This document shows positions 21,405 through 32,100 of a stretch of DNA of 64,000 nt, one piece after another; the first letter of the stretch is position 1; each line of letters starts with the position of its first letter. A program made the translations under genes and the position numbers. The DNA lies in assembly GCF_964656455.1 (NCBI RefSeq), contig NC_135715.1, positions 42,046,603-42,110,602 of the forward strand, given 5' to 3'. Below the pieces are notes generated by a model, which saw only the letters and a program-made list of their open reading frames with translations, was not told where the DNA came from and did not search any database. Origin of the DNA: Halichoerus grypus (taxonomy: Eukaryota > Chordata > Mammalia > Carnivora > Phocidae).

Positions 21405-22372
21405 ATAGTAGGAATGGGGAAATGAAGGGGGGGAAATCAGAGGGGGAGATGAACCATGAGACACCATGAGACACTGAGAAACAAACTGAGGGTTTTAGAG
21501 GGGAGGGGGGTGGGGCAATGGGTTAGCCTGGTGATGGGTATTAAGGAGGGCACGTATTGCATGGAGCACTGGGTGTTATATGCAAACAGTGAATCATGGA
21601 ACACTACATCAAAAACTAATGATGTAGTGTATGGTGACTAACATAACATAATAAATTCCAATTAAAAAATTTAAAAAAAATCAAATTCAATTAAAAAAGA
21701 TAAAATAACAAGTGGAGGCAATTAGGTGGAGAAATTAGGAAACTGCGTACAGGTTGGTAGAAATGTAAATTGTTCAGTCACTGCAGAAAACAGTTTATCA
21801 GTTCCTCAAAGCTAAAGATAGAATTACTATATGACCCAGCAATTCCCCTCCTAGATATACCTCAAAGAACTGAACCAAGAACTCAGATATCTGTATGACA
21901 CTGCTCATTGTGGCATTATTCACAAGAGCGAAAAGGTGGAAACAACATCTGTTCAACAACAGATGTGAATGGATGAACAAAATGTGGGATATGCATACCA
22001 CAGAATACTATTCAGCCATAAAAAAAAATGAAGTTCTGATGCATGCTACATAACAGATGAACTTTGAAAACATTATTTTAAGTGAAACAGGTCAGGCAAA
22101 ATGGACAAATAGTGTATGATTGTACTTGTATGAAATATCTAGAGGAGGTAAATTCATAAGACAGAAAGCAGATTAGAGGTTTCCAGGGGCTTCGGAGAGA
22201 GAAGAAGGAAGAATTACTGTTTGTTTCTGTTTGTGGTGATTAAAAAGCTTTGTAAATAGTGGTAATGATTTCACAAAATTGTAAATGTAATTAAGGCCTC
22301 TGACTTGCACATTTAAAAATGATTCAAGTGGCAAATTTTATTTGACATATATTTACCACAATAAAAATAAAA

Positions 22373-23673
22373 AAGAAAAGTCCAAAAAAGTTATATGTAT
22401 ATAAAATTCACAAGTGGTGTGCAAAGAACAACATGAATCTCTTCAAAAGGATCATTATTTGACCACTTAGAATTAGCATACAATTAAAGTTTCCTAATTT
22501 ATAGCAGCTAATTATCTTCTTTGAAATAATTTATAAAGCAATCTATCCTAAATAAAAGAACATGTATCTACCTTAAATACTGGGGATGTACAAACTAAAA
22601 TAGAGATGTATCTCTCAGGAAGCTTCCAAGGAAGAAACTAAATAGGGGAGAAAGAGAGAAAAAGGAGAGAGAACAAGAGAGAGAGAGAAAAAGAGGGAGA
22701 GAAATTGATAGAATAATTTTCCTGAGAGACAAAAAGAAATGTAATCCACTACAGAGATTAGATGGAAGAAACAGCCACTTTGTTATAACAGGATACACTG
22801 CATCCAAATGATGTAAAAGTGTGTGTGTATGTTTGATTTTTGGAGGCAATGAATATGTATCTAACAGAAAATATGGAAATAGATTTGGAAGTGCATGAAC
22901 AATTCTTGAAAGAGTTGAATGAAATAGGATGAAGATTAATTGGCCAGATATCTTGCATAGAATTGAGGTGATGAGGGATTATTTCAATTTTATGATGATC
23001 ATTTCATACTGGGAATAATATGTCCTGATATTTTATGTAGACAGAAATCAGATAACTTAGTTCTCTAGATTAGTGTAATGGAAAAGGAAAAAAGTATGGG
23101 GCTTTAGAGTAATGAAAGAATCTTATTAAAATATGAGCCATAGAATATAACTGGGGGAAAAAGGCACACTAAGAAAGAAGAGAATTTTTGAAATGGGAGA
23201 TAATATAAAGTTTAATGAATTAGGGCTTCCGATAAAATCAGAGAGTAGGAGTAACTGAACAAATCAGCTGTAAGGTGGGATGTGGGGTTGTTATGGAATG
23301 AATATTTGCATGATCAATTTTCCAGCTAAAAGAGCTACAGATAATAAAAAGTTATGCCCATGGAATGGGTGTCTGATGTCATGGGGAGGAGTAATCACTG
23401 GAAATGAGATCAAGAACTGAGATACAGTAGTAAATGTTCAATCCACTAGAAGCTGTCAACAAGAATAATGATAGAAATTGGGGTAAGGAGGTCTGTAGTT
23501 TTAAATAATTGATGGGTACTGATTGTGAACTTCAAAGATAATATATGCTTCATATCACCTCCCTGAAAATGTGTACTCCTAAATTATTATCTTGAGACAT
23601 ATTTTTAAATTATCTCTGGAATATGTTTCTGTTGAAGAAATATTTGACATAGGGATTTTAAAAAAAATACCAG
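22373..23673. other. unannotated stretch with purine-rich patch
   Basis: No family is recognised. A GA-rich patch occupies about 22630-22710. Confidence 0.5.
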
Positions 23674-24645
23674 TGAACTCAATACATTAAAAAAACAAAT
23701 AATCTAATTAAAAAATGGGAAGACATGAGCAGACATTTCTCCAAAGAAGACATACAGATGCAAGTGCAAATCAAAACTATGAGTTATTACCTCACACCTG
23801 TCAGAATGGATAAAATGAAAAACACAAGAAACAAGTGTTGGTGAGGATGTGGAGAAAAAGGAACCCTCGTGCACTGTTGGTGGGAATGTAAACTGGTGCA
23901 GCACCTGTGGAAAACAGTGTGGAGGTTCCTCAAAAAATTAAAAATAGAATTATGACATGATCCAGTAATCACACTACCGGGTATTTACCCAAAGAATACA
24001 AAACACTAATTTGAAAGGATATATGCACTCCTATGTTTATTGCAGCATTATTTACAATAGCCAAATTATGTAAGCAGCCCAAGTGTCCATCGATAGATGA
24101 ATGAATAAAGAAGATGTGGTATATAAATACAATGGAGTATTATTCAGCCATAAAAAGAATGAAATCTTGCCATTTGCAACAACATGGATGGATCTAGAGA
24201 GTATAATGCTAAGCAAAATAAGTCAGTCGGAAAAAGAAAACCATATGATTTCACTCATATGTGCAATTTAAGAAACACAACAAATGAACAAAGAAAAAAA
24301 GAGACAAATCACAAAACAGACTGTTAACTACAAAGGACCAACAGATGGTTACCAGACAGGAGGTAGGTAGGGGCAAGGGTGAAATAAGTGATGGAGATTA
24401 AGAGCACACTTATACTGGGGTGCCTGGCTAGCTCAGTCAGTACAGCATCCAACTCTTGATCTCGGGGTTGTGAGTTCAAGCCCTGAGTTGGGTGTAGAGA
24501 TTACTTAAAAAAATAAAAAATCTTAAAAAAAAAAGGGTACATATCTTGATGAGCATAGAGCAACATACAGAATTGCTGAGTCATTGTATTTGTACACCTG
24601 AAAATAATATTACACTGCATGTTAACTATTCTGGAATTAAAATTT
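23674..24645 (+). mobile_element. 5'-truncated older L1 (ORF2 C-terminus + 3' UTR)
   Basis: It starts in the ORF2 C-terminal region (AATGGGAAGACATGAGCAG) and has lost about 50 bp near 23760. It keeps the GTTGGTGAGGATGTGGAGAA and CACTGTTGGTGGGAATG segments and ends with an A-like 3' UTR (TTACACTGCATGTTAACTAT). Imperfect TSDs AAAAAATACCAG and AAAAATTACCAG flank it. A Can-SINE at 24417 is nested in its 3' UTR. Stops and frameshifts are frequent. Confidence 0.88.
24417..24534 (+). mobile_element. short old-type Can-SINE nested in an L1
   Basis: It has a tRNA-like head GGGGTGCCTGGCTAGCTCAG, a GGTTGTGAGTTCAAGCCC B-box region and the short TGTAGAGATTACTTAAAAA end with no CT-rich body. This form differs from the longer SINEs in the window and represents an older subtype. 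Confidence 0.9.
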
Positions 24646-24656
24646 AAAAATTACCA

Positions 24657-25279
24657 GAGGAGCTTTTATTGTATTTGCTATTTTTTTTTTCAGTTAGTGA
24701 ATATTTTAAAGCAATTTAATATTGTTTAAATATGGTAAGGTGGTGGTTCCAACCACAGTATCAGTCTACTGGTTGTTTCTTGAGATCAATGAACATACTG
24801 AAATAGATAAGGGTTTGGGAAGAGGGAGAAAGTTAAAACAACTCCCAGAAAATGTGTTTACTAAATGCAAAGCTTGTTCAGAAAAATAAAATATTTGTTA
24901 AGCATATTTCAGATTTTCTTTCAACATTTATAGGTGTGTTGCTCAATATATTAATGGGCACTCTTTTTTGATCTTTTTCTTTTAGTACCATAACTTCAGT
25001 TGCATTTTCTAGTTACCATTTTTAGGATTCTTCACTTGACAAATCTCTGCTATAAAAACTAACAGTAAAAAATGTGATGAAAGATGTCAAATTTGGTTCT
25101 GCAGATAGCCATAAATCTTACTTTTTTAAAATTTGTTTTTGGTGTTTCCTGAAACTGGGAAATACAAATGATCTGTAATTGCACTATATAGAATACTAAA
25201 AGAGGGAATTATAATCACCTCCCATATTACAGATATTTTCATGGGCTCATGAATCACAATGATAATTTAATAAAAAAGT
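24657..25279. other. unannotated AT-rich stretch
   Basis: No feature is recognised. Confidence 0.45.
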
Positions 25280-25490
25280 ATTTTATCCCAAACACTTTAC
25301 ATGTGTGTCTAATTTAATTTCTTTTACCAATATCTCTAATAGATTTTATGAAACCAATTCTAAAATTTGAGAAAAAACAACAAAAGACTTAAAACATCTA
25401 GGGGATTTGCACAAGGTGACATGGCAAGTGGAAATCATAGTTGGGATTAAAACCCAGGTTTGTTTGAACCAAAACCTCTGTTTATATTTT
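25280..25490 (-). repeat. MIR SINE, reversed
   Basis: 'GGGGATTTGCACAAGGTGAC', 'ATGGCAAGTGGAAATCATAG' and 'GGGATTAAAACCCAGGTTTG' follow the reversed MIR core, preceded by ACATGTGTGTCTAATTTAAT, in the expected order. Confidence 0.82.
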
Positions 25491-25839
25491 ATAATTCACC
25501 CTAATATGCTTTCCCATATTCTCTTTAATATATAATTATTTTCTTTGTATTTCCTTAAACAATAATTAAAAAACAAAACTCACTAAACTGCAATTAATTA
25601 TAGATTTTAATAACACAATCTGTAGCAGTAACACTACACATTATATTTCTGGGTTTAGATTTAGAGGACATGAAGGAATTTTAGGAAGCACAGAAGAAGC
25701 AATCACAATTACAATGAGAATTTGCAGGAAAAAAATTATGACAACATATTGTTTGTTTTGGTTTGTTTCTTTTACTCTGTTACTTCCAGTCCCTTAATAT
25801 TCTATGACAAAGTGAAAAATACTATTACAATAAAGTCTT
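25491..25839. other. unannotated AT-rich stretch
   Basis: No feature is recognised. Confidence 0.45.
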
Positions 25840-26475
25840 ACATTGTCTATAGAATAAGTTCCATCACACCAACTTGGCATTCATCTTATCTGCCACCATA
25901 TCCATCGCATACCAAAACTCCAAAACCATTTGGCTCATCATGATTCATTAAACTACCACATCTATCTCACCTTTTGATAACTGAATTTTTACTAATCTTT
26001 CAAAGTCCAGTTCAAACTTTACCTTACACATGAAAACTTTCTTGATCTTAACTCCCTCCATCAAATTTCCTCAAGCAGATTAAACTACTCCTTTTTTTGA
26101 GGTTCTTTATGTATATATCTAATTTCTTTGGGGGGATTTCTTTTGTTCTTCCAGTCACTACCCACCCCTAAAAACAACATCACTAGCTCTTTTTTTTTTT
26201 TTTTTTTTAAGATTTTATTTATCTGAGACAGAGAACAAGTGGTTGGGGGCGGGCAGAGGGAGAAGCGACTCCACAGGGAGCCAAACACAGGGCTCAATCC
26301 CAGGACCCCAAAATCATGACCTGAGCTGAAGGCAGATGCTTAACAGACTGAGCCACCCAGGCCCCCCTCACTAGCTCTTTAAGTTCAGAGAATGAGACTG
26401 TTTAACTTTGAACCACCCTCCAGCATATAATACTTGATAAGTACATAAAATATCTTTGCTGAAACACGAAATATT
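25840..26475 (+). repeat. L2 LINE 3' region with nested Can-SINE
   Basis: 'TTTCAAAGTCCAGTTCAAAC', 'AAAACTTTCTTGATC' and, after the SINE, 'GAGAATGAGACTGTTTAAC' and 'CATATAATACTTGATAAGTAC' follow the L2 3' layout on both sides of the insertion at 26193-26367. Confidence 0.68.
26193..26367 (-). mobile_element. Can-SINE, reversed
   Basis: The tail appears first as a T run then AAGATTTTATTTATCTGAG. The B-box complement ATCATGACCTGAGCTGAAGG follows, then the head complement GACTGAGCCACCCAGGCCCC. A perfect 13-bp TSD, TCACTAGCTCTTT, lies at 26180-26192 and 26368-26380. It is inserted into the L2. Confidence 0.95.
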
Positions 26476-26509
26476 TAATCTCACTTTTTGTCTTTACCTT
26501 GAATCAGCA

Positions 26510-26700
26510 ATAATGTTATTCATCTCACAAAATCCCTGCAAGGTAATTAGAACAGTTGTGATTAAACTATTGTGTAGAGAAAGAAATTAAGTCTGTGAAT
26601 TTAGTAATATCTCCAAGGCCAAAGGATGTAGTTAATTATATATAACTTTGAATTCTAGATTGATAGTTCAGCCCAGTGTTATACTATACCTTTCAGCTCA
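26510..26700 (-). repeat. MIR SINE, reversed, diverged
   Basis: 'TTATTCATCTCACAAAATCC', 'GAGAAAGAAATTAAGTCTG', 'ATATCTCCAAGGCCAAAGGA' and 'TTTGAATTCTAGATTGATAG' follow a reversed MIR at low identity. Confidence 0.6.
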
Positions 26701-27306
26701 TTTGAGCCCCAATATACAGTAAAATTTATAGTTCTGTTAAACAGAAATATGTTATGGACTCATGATGCCATGATTTCAATTGTGAACCCAGATATTATCC
26801 TAAGAAATTTTATTTAACCTTTTAATTTCCTGATTTAAATGCATTTATCTATATTGAACTTAACTTTATCTTTTAATAAACAATTTGAGGAAACCATTTA
26901 AATTCTGCTCTCTTTAATGGTTTTACAGACTCTTCTATACAATGAAACCACAAATGAATAAATATATTTTCTTCCAACAGGAGGACAGTGATAAAAATCC
27001 TAAAAAGCCTTATAAATAATATCAGTTTATTATTCATCAAAGGAAACTATTCTCTTCACCTGGATTTTAAAAAATTGCTTTAGAAAGTTTTGAAAATCCT
27101 TTCATGTATAATATTCTGTGGTTCGAACTGCTGAATTTTTATTGGTCTATGCGAAAGGAATTCATCCTAAAGTCCAATTATTAATTTAGAAATAGATCAC
27201 GAAACAAATCTACACAACTGGTATAACTGCCTTCTTAGCAATATTGGCAGAAGATCCAAAGATAGATTATAGGTATAAAATTAACTAACCATGGTAGGTT
27301 TCCTTT
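26701..27306. other. unannotated AT-rich stretch
   Basis: No feature is recognised. Confidence 0.45.
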
Positions 27307-27324
27307 AAGAACTTTCAAGAAGAG

Positions 27325-28198
27325 GGGAGAGGAAAGATGGCAGAGGAGTAAGGGACCCTATTTCAACTGGTCCCCGGAATTGAGCTGGATATCTACCTGG
27401 CCACTCTGAGCACCCACAAAATCAGCCTGAGATGTAAGAAGATCTGGATCTCGACAAACAGAATATCGCAGGCGGTTGGTTTTGAGGTAGGAAGCAGGGA
27501 GCCATGATTCTGCGGGCAGATATCGGAGGATAAACAGCAGCGGGAGGGTGCCTGGCCGTGGGGATCCTACACTGCTGGTGAGCAACAGCCTCGCATGCTG
27601 CAGACGGGCACAGACTCGCAGACCGGTAGCGGCGGGGAAAGGACTTTAGGGCAGCCCCCGGGGCGGAAACCCGGAGCAGTGGGGTTGCCCGGGCGAACTG
27701 GGAGCGGCTGGCGGTTTTCGAAGCACAAAGGGCAGAGACGTGCCCTGACCTGGAGGCAGGACTGGGAGCGCTGCAGAGGGGCGCACAACCCAGGACGCTG
27801 CAGTTTATAGCAGCACGGACAGAAACGGAGACAGTGTGGCCTGGAGAGCTCACTGAAGAACAGACTGTGATCTCTCTGCTCTGAGACAGAGGGTTGGAAA
27901 CGGTCTCTTCTGCTCTGACTCACAGAAGAGACCGCGGAAAGCTGCCAAGGAAAGCCGCCAGAGAACAAAAGCCCCAAAAACTGATTCCCACTGAGCCCAT
28001 CCCCTGCCACAGGGGCGCAGGGCAACTCTGCCCAAACAGCGTTGCCTGAGTAACAGTGTAACAGGCCCCTCCCCCAGAAGACAGGCTGAGAAAACAAGAG
28101 GCCAGCAACCCTAAGGTCCCAAGAAAACAGGTGCATCTTGCTTGGGTTCTGGTCAATAATTTGGACTCTATACATTCCCTCAAAAACCCATCAACAGA
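27325..28198 (+). promoter_or_regulatory. L1 5' UTR, CpG-rich promoter region
   Basis: AAAGATGGCAG at 27333-27343 gives a YY1-like site close to the 5' end. The 27540-27840 segment is the most GC- and CpG-rich part of the window. ACAGGCCCCTCCCCCAGAAG at 28061-28080 is shared with the 5' UTR at 17408. The segment then leads within about 120 bp to the ORF1 ATG. A 202-codon frame is open on the minus strand across 27567-28175. Promoter function is inferred from L1 biology. Confidence 0.8.
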
Positions 28199-29090
28199 AT
28201 GACTAGGAGGAGGAACCCCCAAAATAGAAAAGACTCAGAGATTATGACTTATGCTGCAGATTTACAAATGGATGCAGATATAACCAAGATGTCGGAGATG
28301 GAATTCAAGCTAGCAATTGTGAAGACAATAGCTAGAATGGAGAAATCAATGAATGGCAACATAGAGTCTCTAACGGCAGAAATGAAAGCTGAATCAGCAG
28401 AACTTAAAAATGCTATCAATGAGATCCAATCCAATCTAGATAATCTAACAGCTAGGGTAAGTGAGGCAAAAGAATGAATAAGCGACCTGGAAGACAATAT
28501 AATAGATAAAAGGGGAAAAGAGGAGGCCAGGGAAAAACAATTCAGAATCCATGAAAATAGAATCAGAGAAATGAGTGACACCATGAAGCGTTCCAATGTC
28601 AGAATAATTGGAATCCCAGAGGGAGTGGAGAGAGAGAGAGGACTAGAAGATGTACTTGAGCAAATTGTAGCTGAGAACTTCCCTAATCTGGGGAATGAAA
28701 CAAACATTCGCATCCTAGAGGCAGAGAGGACCCCTCCCAAGATCAAGGAAAACAAGCCAACACCCCAGCATGTAATAGTAAAACTTGCAAATCTTAGAAC
28801 CAAGGAAACCATCTTAAGGGCAGTTAGGGGGAAGAGATTCCTTACGTACAGAGGGAGGAACATCAGAATAACGTCAGACCTATCCACAGAGACCTGGCAA
28901 GCCAGAAAGGCCTGGCAAGACATATTCAGGGTACTAAATGAGAAGAACATGCAGCCAAGAATACTTTATCCAGCAAGGCTGTCATTTAGAATGGATGGAG
29001 AGATGCAGAGCTTCCAGGACCAGCAGAAGTTGAAAGAATATGTGACCACTAAGCCGGCCCTGCAAGAAATATTAAGGGGGGTTTCTATAA
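28199..29090 (+). pseudogene. L1 ORF1 (RNA-binding protein) remnant
   Basis: It begins MTRRRNPQNRKDSEIMTYAA. Residues about 45-92 form a heptad-rich coiled-coil segment (IESLTAEMKAESAELKNAIN). A TGA at 28475-28477 ends the frame after 92 codons. The same frame then continues through the RNA-recognition region (NVRIIGIPEG) and the C-terminal domain (RNIRITSDLSTETWQARKAW, PARLSFRMDGE) to ALQEILRGV. The usual ORF1 stop just after this point is absent, so the frame runs on into ORF2. L1 ORF1 normally forms trimers that coat L1 RNA. The start is supported by the matching ATGAC context of the other L1. Confidence 0.92.
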
Positions 29091-29164
29091 AAGAAGACCC
29101 CAAGAGTCATATACAACAGAAATTTACAGGGACAATCTATAAAAACAACGTCTTCACAGGCAAC

Positions 29165-32100
29165 ATGATGACAATTAATTCATATCTTTCAATAATCACT
29201 CTCAACGTGAATGGCCTAAATGCTCCCATAAAACGGCACAGGGTTGCAGACTGGATAAAAAGACAGGACCCATCCATATGCTGCCTACAAGAGACTCATT
29301 TTGAACCTAAAGATACATCCAGACTGAAAGTGAAGGGATGGAGATCCATCTTCCATGCCAACGGACCTCAAAAGAAAGCTGGGGTAGCAATTCTTATATC
29401 AGACAAATTAGATTTTAAACTAAAGTCTGTAATTAGAGACACAGAAGGACACTATATCATTCTTAAAGGGTCTATCCAACAAGAAAATCTAACAATTGTA
29501 AACATGGGAGCAGCCGTCTCCATAACCCAACTGTTAACCAAAATAAAGAGTCATATTGATAACAATACGTTAACTGTAGGAGACCTCAATACTCCACTCT
29601 CAGCAATGGGCAAATCATCTAAGCAGAAAATCAACAAGGAAACAAGAGCTTTGAATGATATACTGGACCAGATGGACCTCATAGATATTTACAGAACATT
29701 CCACCCTAAAACAACAGAATACTCATTCTTCTTGAGCGCGCATGGAACTTTCTCCAGAATAGACCACATACTGGGTCACAAATCAGGTCTCAACTGATAC
29801 CAAAAGATTGAGATTATTCCCTGCATATTCTCAGACCACAATTTAAAACTGGAACTCAATCACAAGAAAAAATCTGGCAGAAATTCAAACACTTGGAAGC
29901 TAAAGACCACTCTGCTCAAGAAGGTTTGGGTCAACCAGGAAATCAAAGAAGAACTTAAACAATTCATGGAAATCAATGAGAATGAAAACACATGGGTCCA
30001 AAACCTATGGGACACTGCAAAGGCAGTCCTAAGGGGGAAATACATAGCCATCCAAGCCTCACTCAAAATAATAGAAAAATCCCGAATTCACCAACTAACT
30101 CTACACCTTAAAAAACTAGAGAAAAAGCAACAAACAATGCCTAAGCCACACATTAGAAGAGAAATAATTAAAATTAGAGCAGAGATCAATGAATTAGAAA
30201 CCAGAAACACAGTAGATCAGATCAATGAAACTAGAAGTTGGTTCTTTGAAAGAATTAATAAGATCGATAAACCACTGGCCAGACTTATCCAAAAGAAAAG
30301 AGAAAGGACCCAAATTAATAAAATTATGAATGAAAGTGGAGAGATCACGACTAACACCAAGGAAAGAGAAACAATTATTAGAAATTATTATCAACAGGGG
30401 TGCCTGGGTGGCTCAGTCGTTAAGCATCTGCCTTCGGCTCAGGTCATGATCCCAAGGTCCTGGGATCGAGCCCCGCATCGGGCTCCCTGCTCCGTGGGAA
30501 GCCTGCTTCTCCCTCTCCCACTCCCCCTGCTTGTGTTGCCTCTCTCGCTGTGTCTCTGTCAAAGAAATAAATAAATTAAAAAAAAAAAAAGAAATTATCA
30601 TCAACAACTATATGCCAATAAACTGAGCAATCTGGATGAAATGGAGGCCTTCCTGGAAACCTATAAGCTGCCAAGACTGAAACAGAAAGAAATCGACAAC
30701 CTGAATAGGCCAATAACCAGTAACGAGATTGAAGCAGTGATCAAAAACCTCCCAAAAAACAAGAGTCCAGGGCCTGATGGATTCCCTGGGGAATTCTACC
30801 AAACATTCAAAGAAGAAATAATACCTATTCTACTGAAGCTGCTTCAAAAAATAGAAACAGAAGGAAAACTTCCAAACTCATTCTATGAGGCCAGCATTAC
30901 CTTAATCCCCAAACCAGGCAAAGACCCCATCAAAAAGGAGAATTTCAGACCGATATCCCTGATGAATATGGATTCCAAAATCCTCAACAAAATCCTAGCT
31001 AATAGAATCCAACAATACATTAAAAGGATCATCCACCACAACCAAGTGGGATTTATCCCCGGGATGCAAGGGTGGTTCAAAATTTGCAAATCAATCAATG
31101 TGATAGAACACATTAATAAGAGGAGGGAGAAGAACCATATGGTCCTCTCAATTGATGCAGAAAAAGCATTTGACAAAATACAACATCCTTTCCTGATTAA
31201 AACTCTCCAGAGTATAAGGATAAAGGGAATATTCCTCAAGTTCATAAAATCCAACTATGAAAAACCCACAGCAAATATCCTCCTCAATGGGGAAAAGCTG
31301 AAAGCCTTTCCCTTAAGATGGGGAACACATCAAGGATGCCCACTCTTGCCACTATTGTTCAACAAAATACTAGAAGTCCTAGCAACAGCAATCAGACAAC
31401 AAAAAGAAATAAAATGTATTCAAATTGGTAAAGAAGAAGTCAAACTCTCTCTTTTCGCAGAAGACATGATACTTTATGTGGAAAACCCAAAAGACTTCAC
31501 CCCCAAATTACTCGAACTCATACAGCAATTCAGTAATATGGCAGGATACAAAATCAATGCACAGAAATCAGTGGCTTTCTTATACAGTTACAAAGCAACT
31601 ATAGAAAGAGAAATTAGAGAAACAATTCCATTTACAATAGCACCAAAAACCATAAGATACCTCAGAATAAACCTAACCAAAGAGGTAAAGGATCTATACT
31701 CTAGGAACTATAGAACACTTTGAAAGAAAGTGAAGAAGACACAAAAAGATGGAAAAATATTCCATGCTCATGGATTGGAAGAATAAATATTGTTAAAATG
31801 TCTATGCTACCCAGAGCAATCTATACCTTCAATACCATCCCGATCAAAATTCCAATGACATTTTTCAAAGTGCTGGAACAAACAATCCTAAAATTTGTAT
31901 GGAATCAGAAAAGACCCCAAATCGCCAAGGAGATGTTGAAAAAGAAAAACAAAGCTGGGGGCATGACGTTGCCTGATTTCAAGCTATATTACAAACCTGT
32001 GATCACCAAGACAGCATGGTACTGGCACAAAAACAGACATATAGACCAATGGAACAGAATAGAGAATCCAGATATGGACCCTCAACTCTATGGTCAAATA

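Larger units (their letters stand above)
17408..21672 (+). mobile_element. carnivore L1, 4.3 kb, internally deleted, two-part 3' end
   Basis: A perfect 17-bp TSD, AAAAAAAATCAAATTCA, lies at 17391-17407 and 21673-21689, so both L1 ends are present. Order: GC-rich then T-rich 5' UTR (17408-18824), the first 53 codons of ORF1, a deletion junction near 18982, ORF2 from mid reverse transcriptase to its C-terminus (to about 21050), a type-A 3' UTR (about 21056-21290), a GAA/GGAGAA purine tract (21291-21404) and a type-B 3' UTR with AATAAA at 21650-21655. Against the L1 at 27325, the deletion removes about 2.5 kb: most of ORF1, the endonuclease and the N-terminal RT. It is defective. Confidence 0.93.
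16850..22372 (+). mobile_element. old L1M, split by a younger L1
   Basis: The left part (16850-17407) is diverged ORF2. It contains an FADD reverse-transcriptase motif near 17010 and then jumps by deletion to the C-terminal region around 17245. The right part (about 21690-22372) continues the same ORF2 (AGAATTACTATATGACCC, CCAGCAATTCCCCTCC) into an old L1M-type 3' end finishing ACCACAATAAAAATAAAAAAG. Sequence between the parts is the younger L1 and its TSD. It is much more diverged than the inserted element. Confidence 0.88.

Noticed and set aside
21185..21474. Overlapping frames of 94 and 87 codons on opposite strands
   Set aside because: Both run through the GA-only tract and L1 3' UTRs. 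Glu/Gly and Ser/Pro runs come from the repeat, not a gene.
27540..28060. CpG-rich segment as a host gene promoter or CpG island
   Set aside because: It lies entirely inside the 5' UTR of an L1 bounded by its TSD.
28249..28950. 233-codon minus-strand frame
   Set aside because: It is the antisense shadow of L1 ORF1 and has no independent motif.
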